Shown here piece by piece: positions 8,286 to 17,888 of a stretch of 64,000 nucleotides of DNA; the first letter of the stretch is position 1, and each line of letters begins with the position of its first letter. A program made the translations under genes and the position numbers. The stretch is from Cyclobacteriaceae bacterium (lineage in GTDB: Bacteria; Bacteroidota; Bacteroidia; Cytophagales; Cyclobacteriaceae). The notes beneath the pieces were generated by a model, which did not search any database, was not told the origin of the DNA, and worked only from the letters and a program-made list of their open reading frames with translations. Location of the stretch: NCBI GenBank assembly GCA_022842845.1, contig JALHOT010000014.1, forward strand, positions 26,296 to 90,295. The letters are read 5' to 3'.

Positions 8286-10730
8286 ATGAACCTTATTTTT
8301 CGAGTAAAGCCCTATTTAATAGTCTCTTTTACATTATTTTCATCGCTTTTGATTGCCCAAACCGGCACTATTACCGGCAAGGTAAAGGACCTGAATACCC
8401 AGGAAGCCTTGATCGGAGTGTCTGTCATTATAGAAGGGAGCGATCCCCTCATTGGCGTTTCTACTGATATTGATGGTGCTTATAAGATCACTGCGCCCAC
8501 TGGGAGCTATACGCTGAAGGCTTCTTTTATTGGATACAACGAACTGAAGAAGTTTAATATCGTACTCACCTCTGGCAATGTGGCCATCGTTAACTTTGAT
8601 CTGGAGGAGGCTACTACCACCTTGAATGAAGTGGTGGTGAAGGCAGGCAGAACAGCGGCAGCAGCCACCCTTGAAACACCACTCTCGATACAAAAACTTT
8701 CTTCAGAAGAAATTAAAAGTAACCCAGGTGGTAACTTTGACATCTCCCGCGTAATACAATCATTGCCTGGTGTGGGAGGCGGTGCTGCCAGCGGTGCACG
8801 CAACGATATCATTATACGCGGTGGTGCACCCAATGAAAATGTGTTTTACCTCGATGGCATTGAAGTACCAATCATCAATCACTTTACTACGCAAGGTAGC
8901 TCTGGTGGTCCGCAAGGTATTTTGAATGTTTCCTTTATTGAAGATGTTACCTTGAGTACCAGTGCCTTTAATGCGCGCTACGATAATCCGCTTTCTTCTG
9001 TCTTTCAGTTTACACAGCGCGATGGAAACCCAGAGCGTGTACAAGGCAACATCCGCCTGAGCGGAACAGAGTTGGCAACTACTTTCGATGGTCCGATCTC
9101 TTCTAAAACAACTTTTCTGGCATCGGCCCGAAGGTCTTACCTGCAAGCCTTTTTTAAGTTGATAGATTTACCGATTCGTCCTAACTATTGGGACTTCCAA
9201 TACAAGGTTACCCATAAGTTCAATGCCAAAACCTCCCTCACTGCGATTGGTATTGGCGCGATTGATGAATTTAGTTTTGCTGTGCCTGAAGAGAGCACAC
9301 CTGAAAAGGAATACGTACTGCGTTCCAATCCTTTAATTAATCAGAATAGTTATACTGTTGGCTTTTCGCTTAAGCATTTAATAGATAATGGCTTCATGAA
9401 TATTTCATTGAGCCGAAACTATCTCGATAACCGCTTAGATAAATTTGAAGACGGACAAACAGGAGTAGAGTCATTGCGTACACTCAAAACACGTTCGGAT
9501 GAAGTGGAAAATAAACTGCGCCTCGATGTGAATAAGGCCAAGGGCACTTTTAAATACTCCTATGGTGCTATGCTCCAATATGTGCAGTTCCGCAATGATA
9601 TTTTCAACTTATTGCGCAAGGAATTGAGAGATGATAACGACAACATCATCCAACCGCAGGTACTCATTGACTTTAATACTTCCCTTGACTTTTTTAAATA
9701 TGGTGCCTTCGCGCAGGTCAGTAAGTCATTCTTAAATAACCGCCTGAGTCTATCGGGTGGTGTGCGTACTGATATGAATTCATTTACCGATGACGGCAAT
9801 AATCCGCTGGAAACTTTATCACCCCGCGTTTCCCTTTCGTATGCACTCAATAGTCAATGGAACATTAACACTTCTGTAGGACGTTACTACAAAATTCCTA
9901 TTTACACAGTACTTGGTTTTCAAAATGCACAGGGTGATTTTGTTAACCGTTCCAATCGCTACATACAGTCCGATCACTTCGTAGGTGGCGTAGAGTACTT
10001 ACCCAATGATGGTTTGCGCTTTACCCTCGAAGGCTTTTATAAAAAGTATGACCGTTATCCCGTTTCCATCCGCAGTGGTATTTCCCTCGCTAATGAAGGT
10101 GCTGGCTTCGGTGCCATCGGTAATGAAGCAGTAACAAGCACAGGGCGGGGTAATACATACGGTGTGGAGTTGTTTGCGCAGAAGAAACTCACCAGACGTT
10201 TATTTTATGTACTGGCTTACACGTATTACAGAAGTGAGTTTGCCGGTAACGATGGCGTGTTCACGCCTTCTGCCTGGGATAACAGGCATTTGATCTCTGC
10301 GCTATTGGGCAAGAAGTTTAGCAAAGGCTGGGAACTCGGTTTGAAATACCGCTATGCGGGCGGAGCGCCTTTTACCCCTTTCGATATGAATGCATCAAGG
10401 GCCAATTACCTAAGCCAGGGTGTTGGGGTACTTGACCTCGCCCAATTAAACAGTCAGCGTTTGGATGCATTCAACCAGGTTGACTTGCGCGTTGATAAGA
10501 AATGGAACTACAAACAGTTTACTTTCGATCTTTATCTTGACATACAAAATGCTTTCCGATCACCTACACCTGAAACAGCTGATTACACTTTTGAGCGCAA
10601 TGCTGATGGATCGTATACAACCACGGATGGTTTACCGGTAAAGCAGGATGGTTCTAATGCAATTCCACTCTTACTGCAGGATAATTCTCCTTTCTTTGTG
10701 CCGACTATTGGCTTTATTGTAGAGTTTTAA
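8286..10730 (+). CDS. TonB-dependent receptor with carboxypeptidase-regulatory-like domain
   Basis: Outer-membrane active-transport receptor of 814 residues. A signal peptide (about 1-25) is followed by the carboxypeptidase-D regulatory-like domain (GTITGKVKDLNTQEALIGV, about 27-110). The plug comes next (about 120-235), with SRVIQSLPGVGG, NDIIIRGGAPNENVFYLDG and SGARND. The 22-strand barrel ends FFVPTIGFIVEF, with the terminal aromatic residue of outer-membrane barrels. No SusD partner is adjacent, so it is more likely an iron-complex or cofactor receptor than part of a glycan-utilisation pair. The substrate is unknown. A MarR-like regulator is divergent upstream. Confidence 0.93.
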   Translation: MNLIFRVKPYLIVSFTLFSSLLIAQTGTITGKVKDLNTQEALIGVSVIIEGSDPLIGVSTDIDGAYKITAPTGSYTLKASFIGYNELKKFNIVLTSGNVAIVNFDLEEATTTLNEVVVKAGRTAAAATLETPLSIQKLSSEEIKSNPGGNFDISRVIQSLPGVGGGAASGARNDIIIRGGAPNENVFYLDGIEVPIINHFTTQGSSGGPQGILNVSFIEDVTLSTSAFNARYDNPLSSVFQFTQRDGNPERVQGNIRLSGTELATTFDGPISSKTTFLASARRSYLQAFFKLIDLPIRPNYWDFQYKVTHKFNAKTSLTAIGIGAIDEFSFAVPEESTPEKEYVLRSNPLINQNSYTVGFSLKHLIDNGFMNISLSRNYLDNRLDKFEDGQTGVESLRTLKTRSDEVENKLRLDVNKAKGTFKYSYGAMLQYVQFRNDIFNLLRKELRDDNDNIIQPQVLIDFNTSLDFFKYGAFAQVSKSFLNNRLSLSGGVRTDMNSFTDDGNNPLETLSPRVSLSYALNSQWNINTSVGRYYKIPIYTVLGFQNAQGDFVNRSNRYIQSDHFVGGVEYLPNDGLRFTLEGFYKKYDRYPVSIRSGISLANEGAGFGAIGNEAVTSTGRGNTYGVELFAQKKLTRRLFYVLAYTYYRSEFAGNDGVFTPSAWDNRHLISALLGKKFSKGWELGLKYRYAGGAPFTPFDMNASRANYLSQGVGVLDLAQLNSQRLDAFNQVDLRVDKKWNYKQFTFDLYLDIQNAFRSPTPETADYTFERNADGSYTTTDGLPVKQDGSNAIPLLLQDNSPFFVPTIGFIVEF

Positions 10731-10751
10731 TTCGAATCAATACCAACTGGT

Positions 10752-10798
10752 TCATACTTGATCATGTTTATGTTACCATCAATCATGATCAAGTATGA
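10752..10798. terminator. Hairpin between convergent genes
   Basis: Perfect 15-bp inverted repeat (10752-10766 with 10784-10798) and a 17-base loop, between the TonB receptor and the convergent P-type ATPase. Further short pairing (AACTG with CAGTT) extends it outward. There is no long T tract, so it may act as a transcript-end stabiliser in both directions. Confidence 0.6.
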
Positions 10799-10812
10799 CG
10801 AGTTCTGGCAGT

Positions 10813-13284
10813 TCAGCTTTTGTTAAAATACTTTAAAACCTCTATCCATAGTGTCGACAACAAGGCGACAAGTACTGGCAGCATCAGATCACGCCAGCCA
10901 AGGCTTGTGACTTCAAAAAGATTATTCAGGAATGGCATCTGGAGTATCAATACCAGCATCATCAATGATAGACCAATAATAATCGGTATTAGGCGATTCT
11001 TTATACGTAGTGTTTTGAGCAGGCTCTGGCTAAAAGAACGATTGATCAGTGTAAGCATTACATTGGCTAATATTAGCGTACTGAAAACCAGCGATCGGAT
11101 TTTGCTATCATCGTAGCCTTGTTGCGAACCATAATACCCAATGGCTACACAACCAAGGGTGATCATGAAACCTTGTAAAAGCGTGATCCATAATTGAGAA
11201 GCACTCAGTAGATTCTTATGTTTTGTGCTAGTGGGTTGTTTTAATTCCTGAGGGGTGCCCGGTTCATTTTCATAAATAATAGAACAAGTAGGGCCCATGA
11301 TTAACTCCAGAAAAATAACATGGATAGGAGAGAAGAGCATGGCAGGCAAGAAGGCTAATAATATAGGCAATAGTACCAGCAGAATGATAGGGATGTGAAT
11401 GGAGATGATATAGCGGATGGCCTTGATCAGATTTTCATTGATGCGTCTCCCTAGAAAAATTGCATCGATCATGTTACCCAGGTTATCGTTTGATAAGACG
11501 AGCCCTGCGGCTCCTTTGGCAACCTCAGTACCACGCTTGCCCATCGCGATGCCAATGTGTGCAGCTTTTAATGCAGGTGCGTCATTCACACCATCACCTG
11601 TCATGGCCACTATCTCACCCTTATCTTTTAATGCTTGAATGATGCGCAACTTGCTTTCTGGATTAATCCGGGCAAAGATGCTGGTGTGCTGTACAACAGA
11701 CCCTAATTCGTGATCGCTAAGCTTGTGCAGTGCATCACCGGTAATCACATGTTCGGTGGGGATACCGGTTTCTTTGGCGATAGCCACCGCTGTTTCAGCA
11801 TAATCCCCTGTTATCATTTTTACTTGTACACCAGCATCATAAAAGCCTTGAATAACGGAGGCGATATGCGTATCAGGTGGATCTGAGAAGGTGATGATTC
11901 CGACAAACTCAAAAGCTATAACTGCCTGTGTCTCGGGTGGTAATGCCTGTGACCAGGATGCTTTTGCTACACCCAGTACACGTAAGCCTTGTGCTGCATA
12001 GGCTTTTCCTTTTTGAAGGATGCTGGCTTGTGCACCCGGATCCATCGCACAAGACTTCAAGACGCCTTCTAAAGCGCCCTTACAACTCACAATATACTGA
12101 CCTTCTTTATTTTGATAGATGTGTGTCATTACCGGAGGGCTGCCGCCCAAAGGAAACTCTTTTACCATGTGAAATTCCTTTCTTTCATCATGTTTATACA
12201 AAGCTGTATACAATGCATGGATGGATTGCTCCATCGGATCAAAGGGACTCACTTCACTTGACCACATGGCATAGGTGAGTACTTCTGAGGCTTCTGGTTT
12301 TGTTGTAAAGTTAATCTCAAGGCTACGCTCGTACTCATAGGTGTGCGCCACCTGCATCAGGTTCTGGGTGAGTGTTCCGGTTTTATCTACACAAATTACT
12401 GTGGCTGAACCAAGCGTCTCTACTACTTTAGGACTTCTCGCGATGATACCTTTCTTCAATAAGCGATAGGCACCCAGTGCCATGAAGGTCGATAGTGCCA
12501 CAGGGATCTCTTCCGGCAGTACCGACATAGCCATGGTTAAGCCGTGAATAAGGCCATGGAGCAAACTGCCACTGTCCCACCAGTGGTAACCCCACACAAA
12601 GACAAAAGCAATGGCTCCTATAAAGACCATGATCTTGACAAAGGCCTGTACTTTTTTCTGCAGGGGAGTGGCTTCGTTACCTGCATTGGCCACTAGCTCA
12701 CCGATGCCTGATAAAGTAGTTTGTTTGCCAACACGCTTTACTTGTGCGTAACAATAACCGCGCACGACCACCGTGCCCTGCATAATGGTATCACCGCTTG
12801 TTTTTTCTACTGAAATAGATTCACCAGTAAGGATGGCCTCATTAATGGAAAAGTCGTTGGAAGATAAAATGATGGCATCAGCCGGAATCGTATTCCCTTC
12901 TTCACAAATAATGATGTCCTCAGTTACAATTTCTTCAACTGCTAATGCTTGTGCTACACCCTTGCGCACTACTTTGCATTTGTGTTGGGTTATTGCTCGC
13001 AAAGCCTTAATAGCCTTTTGGCTTCTGAAATTCTGCATGACATCAATGCCAGCCACAAACAACAATGCCAAAAACATGGTAATGGCTTCATTGTATTCAC
13101 CCAAGATCAGGTATATGGCCGAAGCAGCCAGCAATAGAAGGAACATGGGCTCGGTAACTGCTTCCCGTATGTTTTTCCACAGCAGATTTTTTTGTTGGGG
13201 TAAACTGTTGGATCCGTGCGCAAGTCTTTGTGCAAGCACCTGATCATCATGTAAGCCTGGATAAGGCTCTGTATCTGTTTTCAT
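10813..13284 (-). CDS. Cation-transporting P-type ATPase (P2, Ca2+-ATPase-like)
   Basis: ATP-driven cation pump of 823 residues in the inner membrane. All catalytic motifs are present: TGES (153-156) in the actuator domain, the phosphorylated D300 in DKTGTLT, MITGD, and TGDGVNDAPALK in the phosphorylation domain. The M4 helix has PEEIPVALS (257-265), the signature of bacterial P2-type Ca2+ or Mn2+ pumps, and no heavy-metal-binding domain precedes it. About ten membrane helices are expected, with several in the C-terminal 200 residues. It is slightly shorter than SERCA-type pumps. Ion specificity cannot be fixed from the sequence. No regulator is adjacent. Confidence 0.93.
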   Translation of the reverse strand: MKTDTEPYPGLHDDQVLAQRLAHGSNSLPQQKNLLWKNIREAVTEPMFLLLLAASAIYLILGEYNEAITMFLALLFVAGIDVMQNFRSQKAIKALRAITQHKCKVVRKGVAQALAVEEIVTEDIIICEEGNTIPADAIILSSNDFSINEAILTGESISVEKTSGDTIMQGTVVVRGYCYAQVKRVGKQTTLSGIGELVANAGNEATPLQKKVQAFVKIMVFIGAIAFVFVWGYHWWDSGSLLHGLIHGLTMAMSVLPEEIPVALSTFMALGAYRLLKKGIIARSPKVVETLGSATVICVDKTGTLTQNLMQVAHTYEYERSLEINFTTKPEASEVLTYAMWSSEVSPFDPMEQSIHALYTALYKHDERKEFHMVKEFPLGGSPPVMTHIYQNKEGQYIVSCKGALEGVLKSCAMDPGAQASILQKGKAYAAQGLRVLGVAKASWSQALPPETQAVIAFEFVGIITFSDPPDTHIASVIQGFYDAGVQVKMITGDYAETAVAIAKETGIPTEHVITGDALHKLSDHELGSVVQHTSIFARINPESKLRIIQALKDKGEIVAMTGDGVNDAPALKAAHIGIAMGKRGTEVAKGAAGLVLSNDNLGNMIDAIFLGRRINENLIKAIRYIISIHIPIILLVLLPILLAFLPAMLFSPIHVIFLELIMGPTCSIIYENEPGTPQELKQPTSTKHKNLLSASQLWITLLQGFMITLGCVAIGYYGSQQGYDDSKIRSLVFSTLILANVMLTLINRSFSQSLLKTLRIKNRLIPIIIGLSLMMLVLILQMPFLNNLFEVTSLGWRDLMLPVLVALLSTLWIEVLKYFNKS

Positions 13285-13370
13285 ACTGATTGGCCATCTA
13301 CTAAAGATAGTCAGGAAAGCAACGCATTGTTGATGACCTGCGATAAATCATACTAAGACATGATAAAATT

Positions 13371-13850
13371 TTATTCACTTATCAGGATATGATAAGGGTC
13401 TGGTATTTGAAAACCTTTTCCCTTGTTTTTGAAGCTAAGCATGAGTATACCTGTAGATAATAATCCCGCTGCTATTATTCCCAAGATCTGTTGATGAGGT
13501 CCCATACCAAGCCGGGTGTATTTCATTTTTTGTGCATGGATGGCGTCAAGATGTGCAAAGAAAGTGATCAGCCCCGGGGCATAAGCAGGAATGAAAAACA
13601 AGTTGACTGGAAAGCTATTCATACCCGCCACTCCAAAATGGAAAATTTGTCTCGAGTTGTAAGTAGAATCTACCCACCAGCATTGCGCTTACATGTACTA
13701 TGAGGAAAAAGGCATGGTACAAACCAGACCAAAGCTGCACTTTCCGAAAAAGGGAAGTGTTTTGTTGCAATAATTTTTTGATAAGTCGTATGCCCGAAAT
13801 AGGATGAATCAGCAAAGCCAGCAATAAGGCTGAGAAGATTAAAAACTACC
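13371..13850 (-). pseudogene. Frameshifted integral membrane protein gene
   Basis: Two minus-strand frames (about 13850-13615 and 13631-13371) form one small membrane protein. The first reads through two membrane helices (LLLALLIHPISG, FFLIVHVSAMLVGR) to LQLETNFPFW, then meets a stop. The second begins with GVAGMNSFPVNLFFIPAY, the natural continuation, and adds two more helices. One frameshift near 13630 would restore the frame. An in-frame stop just before about 13850 suggests the N-terminus is damaged too. Scattered histidines in helices recall small cytochrome-b-like membrane proteins, but no family is certain. Confidence 0.6.
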
Positions 13851-13909
13851 TGGTGTTTAGTCTAGTCTGCAAAGCATGTGGATGAACCTTGGTATGATCT
13901 TTAAGTCCT

Positions 13910-14455
13910 TTAGTTATTCACCACAAGTTTCTTAAGATAAAGCACTAAAGGCCGAACACCCAAGTGTATCAGTGCTGCTATGCTGCAAAGCACAGCGCCT
14001 ATGATGATAGGTAACACGCCACCAAATGTATACGTGATGGCTAGTACAAAACCCAGCCAATACTCAATCCGATAAATTGGAATGAATAGTGCTAATACAA
14101 AGGTAGACATGAGCATATAGCCAGGTACCTCGCGGATATTCAAGGAGAAAATGACAGCCAGTAGTATGCCAAAGATCAGTGCACCGATAAAACCATTTCT
14201 CACCGTTTTGGAAAAGAGCACGGTACTTCCAGCTTTGACCGCTCTTTGTTGAAGACGGTATAAAGCAAACCAGGTGAAACCTGGAATTACTAAAGCACCC
14301 CACCAGTTGGAGAAGCTGGGCATATCTTTACGTGCGAGTAAATGGTGACTGGGCACACCTCCATGCCAATAATCCCACAATAGTGTGGCTAACATGCCAA
14401 GCATGACAAGGCTTGTAAAATATATGCGCGTGTGTAGAAAGTTAGTGCGTGTCAT
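13910..14455 (-). CDS. Multi-pass membrane protein of unknown function
   Basis: Protein of 181 residues with five or six predicted membrane helices: FTSLVMLGMLATLLWDYW, ALVIPGFTWFALYRL, FIGALIFGILLAVIFSL, MLMSTFVLALFIPIY, FVLAITYTFGGVLPIIIGAVL and a last helix. A basic linker lies between helices two and three. The ATG at 14455 gives MTRTNFLH; a GTG at 14479 would add 8 residues. No domain is recognised. It lies next to the broken membrane protein gene, in the same orientation. Confidence 0.7.
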   Translation of the reverse strand: MTRTNFLHTRIYFTSLVMLGMLATLLWDYWHGGVPSHHLLARKDMPSFSNWWGALVIPGFTWFALYRLQQRAVKAGSTVLFSKTVRNGFIGALIFGILLAVIFSLNIREVPGYMLMSTFVLALFIPIYRIEYWLGFVLAITYTFGGVLPIIIGAVLCSIAALIHLGVRPLVLYLKKLVVNN

Positions 14456-14541
14456 AAGGTGGTTGGAAGGGCTGAACACATTTCAATATCGGACTATTAG
14501 TCTCATGTCCTTGTTAAAAATTACAGAAACTCTTCCTGCTT

Positions 14542-15153
14542 CTATATTTGATCAATGCGTATCCATGGCATGCCAGCGGCTTCAGCGGCCTTCACTCCAG
14601 GATCACCATCTTCAAATACAAAACATTGATGAGGCGCAACATTCAGCAAGGCTGCCGCCTGCAAGAAGGGATCGGGGGCGGGCTTTCCTTGTGCTGTTTC
14701 GCCTGAACAAACCAACACATCAATGAAATCAGTGAGTCCCAATACAGCCAGTGTTTTGCTTACCGTTGTGCGTGAGCCACCCGATACTACGCCTATCTTC
14801 ACACGGCCTGCGTGTTGTTTAAGATGCGCTACTACATGCTGAACCGGTTGCGTATGTTGGATATGTTTATTTATAAACACAGCTGACTTTTCTGAAGCGA
14901 AGGTATCGGGGAGAGGAACGCCATATCGCCTGCTGATTTCTTTCGCCACCACCACGGTTGGCCATCCTAATGTTTCATCGATGATGCTTACATCCAGGTT
15001 GATACCATAGCGGGCAGCCACTTCCTGGTAAGCTAGTTTGTGAGCAGCCATATTATCGGCCAGGGTTCCATCACAATCATAAAGAAAGGCTTGATAATCG
15101 CCATGTGTGATGGCATTGAGTTTGTGTAGTTTTGAAATATAGCCAGCTTGCAT
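14542..15153 (-). CDS. HAD-superfamily phosphatase/phosphoglucomutase-like hydrolase
   Basis: Cytoplasmic HAD hydrolase of 203 residues, of the beta-phosphoglucomutase-like group. Motif I is DCDGT, with nucleophile D26 and D28. Motif II is the Ser/Gly of VVSGGSR, motif III the Lys of GKPAPDPF, and motif IV the acidic FEDGDPG. The alpha-helical cap lies between about 32 and 95. These proteins remove phosphate from sugar phosphates or move it within them; the substrate is unknown. It is a single gene, with about 100 bases to the next gene upstream. Confidence 0.88.
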   Translation of the reverse strand: MQAGYISKLHKLNAITHGDYQAFLYDCDGTLADNMAAHKLAYQEVAARYGINLDVSIIDETLGWPTVVVAKEISRRYGVPLPDTFASEKSAVFINKHIQHTQPVQHVVAHLKQHAGRVKIGVVSGGSRTTVSKTLAVLGLTDFIDVLVCSGETAQGKPAPDPFLQAAALLNVAPHQCFVFEDGDPGVKAAEAAGMPWIRIDQI

Positions 15154-15257
15154 AGATCGCTTGATAACTTTTCAGTTGAATCGCTTGTCTTATTATGGCA
15201 GTGCAATACTACACTAATTTGTGAGCAGATGAAGCATTTATCAATAGGTTGCTTAAC

Positions 15258-15896
15258 TCAATCGTGAAAGCCTTTGCCCTGAAGAATAGCAGGTATATAT
15301 TTTTGAATTCTGCTGCTGCGGGTGGCAGATTGTTTTGCTCCGTTAAAATATAGTATGTATCCTCTCTGTCTTCCCGGAGTAAGGGCCTGAAAGGCTTTCT
15401 TGAAAGCTGCGTTTTTCTTGAATACTTGTTCTAATTCTTCCGGATAGACGAGTTCCGTTTTGGCTTTGAAATCAATTTTTAAATTGGCTTGCTCTATGGC
15501 CATGGCCTCTTTGATATAGGCCTTGATGAGAGGCGCCTGTTTTTTGATATCGCGTACTTGTGTAAAACGAATGAGTCTTGCTGCCTGAGAGTTTTCACCT
15601 GGCTTACTTAAAATACCTTCAGTGTCTTTGAGTAAAGCTCCTTTGAGGAAGCTGATGGCGCAATACTCTTTGAGGGCACTGATCATCAAAACATTTTTAT
15701 TGTTGAGTGTATAGCATGGCACTCCCCACTTCACTTCTTCAGTAAGGCCACAGGCCAATACAATATTTCTTAAATGTTCGAGTGCTTCCCGCCAGGGATG
15801 CACCTTGCACTGAGGCGTACCACCGAGCGCACAACGTCCACAGCCTTCGGCCAGGTAGTGATCCACTTGAGGGTTCAGTGTTAGGGAGGTTTTCAT
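15258..15896 (-). CDS. DUF1801 / YdeI (OmpD-associated) family protein
   Basis: Protein of 212 residues with two recognisable parts. Residues about 25-125 match the DUF1801 fold (LTEEVKWGVPCYTLNNKNVLMISALKEY). The C-terminal 60 residues match the YdeI/OmpD-associated family (LTPGRQRGYILYFNGAKQSATRSSRI). Near the N-terminus is a cysteine-containing stretch, CGRCALGGTPQC, that may bind a metal. It is likely cytoplasmic. The molecular function of the family is not established. Confidence 0.85.
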   Translation of the reverse strand: MKTSLTLNPQVDHYLAEGCGRCALGGTPQCKVHPWREALEHLRNIVLACGLTEEVKWGVPCYTLNNKNVLMISALKEYCAISFLKGALLKDTEGILSKPGENSQAARLIRFTQVRDIKKQAPLIKAYIKEAMAIEQANLKIDFKAKTELVYPEELEQVFKKNAAFKKAFQALTPGRQRGYILYFNGAKQSATRSSRIQKYIPAILQGKGFHD

Positions 15897-16038
15897 TACG
15901 CCTACGGGTTTATGTGTGTTTAGCTGTCATGTTATGCAAGTGCTCAGACGTCATTACTGTCTTGTATTTCTTTTCGGCTATTAAAGGTTTTCTTTTTCAT
16001 CCACCTGCTTTGATAGTATGCTTTACTGCTTGATGACT

Positions 16039-16452
16039 TTACCGCTTTCGTGCCAGGTAATATCCACCGAGATAAGCCATGGGTATGTAAGCCAATGACA
16101 AGTCAACGATGCTGTACCAGAGCGGAGAGGGCAGCATAAACACGCTGGCAATGCCACCTAGTAAAAAGAAGGCGCCTATACCAAGACTTAACATCAACGA
16201 GTGACTGGATGCCAGCTTAGCTGTGAGCCAGGCACCTGCTAAGGTACCAAGGGAATGCGCAAGAAAAGGCATTAGAAAATGTTTGGGTTCGAAGAGGTGC
16301 ATGGAAGCTTTCAAACCTTCTGAGGTCGTCACATCTGCTCCATCAGGTGGAGGAATAATGGAACCACTGATGGTAATGATACCCATGTTGACCATGCTAC
16401 CAAGCAAGATGCCAACGATTACAGCCAGGATGTTTTTAAGGATGGGATGCAT
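16039..16452 (-). CDS. Small four-helix membrane protein
   Basis: Protein of 137 residues with four predicted membrane helices: ILAVIVGILLGSMVNMGIITI, FLMPFLAHSLGTLAGAWLTA, MLSLGIGAFFLLGGIASVFML and IVDLSLAYIPMAYLGGYYLA. It ends in basic residues. The periplasmic loop between helices one and two contains PPPDGADV. Similar small proteins are common in this phylum and have no assigned role. It is not in an obvious operon. Confidence 0.8.
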   Translation of the reverse strand: MHPILKNILAVIVGILLGSMVNMGIITISGSIIPPPDGADVTTSEGLKASMHLFEPKHFLMPFLAHSLGTLAGAWLTAKLASSHSLMLSLGIGAFFLLGGIASVFMLPSPLWYSIVDLSLAYIPMAYLGGYYLARKR

Positions 16453-17069
16453 ATACTGAAACTTAAGAGTATAACTTGAATATAAGACAATGCGTTTGCC
16501 GAGGGTACAGCCAGAAAATAGTTTACGCTGCTCTATCTTTTAAAAGTAAACAGAATTTCCAGCACAGTCAACCTGATGAAATGTAAACTAAGACCCGTGT
16601 ATTGTTATCCTGGTTTAAGATTTCAAGTCTTTTTGTGGATAAACTACAAACGCATATGGCCTGTAGCAATGCCCTCATTCACCGCATCCATGTGTGTATG
16701 ACAATAGTCATTCCCTGCTGCACATAGCCAGGGCAGGGCGTAAGTATCTACCATCTTCCGTCTCAACAGCCAGGAATTTGCACTGATTGCTTCTTTGTTT
16801 TTCACTAAACCCAAGAACTGATGGAAATTCGTGTTATGTATTAAAACCACTGTTCTTAGCAGCGTAAGTTTTTTTATGCTCGGGCCGCTATTACAGGGCT
16901 GTGAAAAGCATCAGAATATGCGCCTTTTGGCAAAAGTGTGTTTTCAGTAGTTTTCCTGCTGTAAAATGGGTAACTTGCTCACCCTTTCTTATTCGAAGGA
17001 ATTATCTCTCTCCGCTCCTCTGATCAGCAAGGCAAAACAGTAACAAATCAAGGAACATCAAAATTAACT
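16453..17069. other. Long intergenic region before the cold-shock gene
   Basis: A stretch of 617 bases with only one weak short frame on the minus strand (16644-16850). The rest shows no gene, clear hairpin or promoter consensus. The last 200 bases should hold the promoter and leader of the cold-shock-domain gene at 17070. Confidence 0.4.
16644..16850 (-). CDS. Possible small protein or gene remnant
   Basis: Frame of 68 codons. Its second half (MVDTYALPWLCAAGNDYCHTH...) looks protein-like, with a Cys/His-rich segment, and an internal ATG precedes it. No family is recognised and no ribosome binding site is seen. It may be a short gene, the end of a decayed gene, or chance. Confidence 0.3.
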   Translation of the reverse strand: MVLIHNTNFHQFLGLVKNKEAISANSWLLRRKMVDTYALPWLCAAGNDYCHTHMDAVNEGIATGHMRL

Positions 17070-17528
17070 ATGGCAAGATCGCAAGAGACCTTTAGCAAAA
17101 AAGAAGCAGAGAAGAAGAAACTTCAGAAGAGAAAAGAAAAAGAAGCGCGCAAAGAAGAGCGCAAGGCCAATGCCAAAGACGGCAATAACCTAGACGAGAT
17201 GATGGCTTACGTAGATGAGAATGGTAACATCACTTCTACTCCTCCGGATCCTACCAAAAAGAAAGCCATTATCCGTGAAGAAGATATTGTATTGGGTGCC
17301 CGCAATAATGTGGAGATCGATCCGGCAGATTTAATTCGCAAAGGCAAGGTTACTTTCTTTAATGATTCTAAAGGCTATGGTTTTATCAAAGACTTGCAGA
17401 GCCAGGAAAGTATCTTTGTACACATCAACGCCCTCACCGGCCCTATTAAAGAAAACGACAAAGTAACTTTTGAAGTAGAACGTGGTTTGAAAGGCCTCAA
17501 CGCAGTACGTGTAAAGGTAACTAACTAA
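17070..17528 (+). CDS. Cold-shock-domain protein with lysine-rich N-terminal extension
   Basis: RNA/DNA-binding protein of 152 residues. The C-terminal 63 residues are a cold-shock domain: KGKVTFFNDSKGYGFIKD has RNP1 (KGYGFI), and ESIFVHINAL has RNP2 (IFVH). The first 40 residues are a highly charged Lys/Glu helix (KKEAEKKKLQKRKEKE), probably a nucleic-acid or ribosome contact. An acidic-proline linker follows. This long form is typical of Bacteroidota and differs from the 63-residue CspA-like protein encoded opposite, just downstream. A strong terminator follows the stop codon. Confidence 0.92.
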   Translation: MARSQETFSKKEAEKKKLQKRKEKEARKEERKANAKDGNNLDEMMAYVDENGNITSTPPDPTKKKAIIREEDIVLGARNNVEIDPADLIRKGKVTFFNDSKGYGFIKDLQSQESIFVHINALTGPIKENDKVTFEVERGLKGLNAVRVKVTN

Positions 17529-17549
17529 GTTTTTAACGATACTGATATC

Positions 17550-17589
17550 AGCTGCGGCCGGCATGTTCAATGCCGGCCGCAGCTTTTTT
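17550..17589 (+). terminator. Strong intrinsic terminator of the cold-shock-domain gene
   Basis: Perfect GC-rich 15-bp stem (17550-17564 with 17570-17584), a 5-base loop and six T. Confidence 0.92.
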
Positions 17590-17649
17590 ATGCGCAAGCC
17601 AAAAGTCGGCTGTTGCGGGCAAAGCCAGACGCAGCAAATGACAACAAAG

Positions 17650-17676
17650 AAAAGGTGCCCTTGTGAGGCACCTTTT
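17650..17676. terminator. Terminator between convergent cold-shock genes
   Basis: A 10-bp stem (AAAAGGTGCC with GGCACCTTTT) and a 7-base loop, with A and T tracts on both sides. It lies 20 bases past the stop codon of the minus-strand cold-shock gene and serves mainly that gene. Confidence 0.8.
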
Positions 17677-17696
17677 CTTTTAAAGAAAGAATATGA

Positions 17697-17888
17697 TTAG
17701 TTCAATACTTTCACGTTCACGGCATTCATGCCTTTTCTGCCTCTTTCAAGATCGTAGTCTACTAAATCATTCTCGCGAATTTCATCGATTAGACCTGAAG
17801 TGTGTACAAAAATGTCTTCACTTGAATCTGATGGCTTAATGAAACCAAAACCTTTGGCATCATTAAAAAACTTTACTGTTCCTTGCAT
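17697..17888 (-). CDS. CspA-family cold-shock protein
   Basis: Single cold-shock domain of 63 residues, the usual length. It has GTVKFFNDAKGFGFIKPSD with RNP1 (KGFGFI) and DIFVHTSGL with RNP2. It binds single-stranded RNA and works as an RNA chaperone. The gene has about 170 bases of AT-rich leader before the next landmarks, which may form a temperature-sensitive 5' UTR as in other csp genes; that is an inference. Confidence 0.95.
   Translation of the reverse strand: MQGTVKFFNDAKGFGFIKPSDSSEDIFVHTSGLIDEIRENDLVDYDLERGRKGMNAVNVKVLN

Noticed and set aside
16960..16985. GGTAAC...TCACC upstream of the cold-shock-domain gene
   Set aside because: Only a partial match to the operator, and no TAnnTTTG box at the expected distance.
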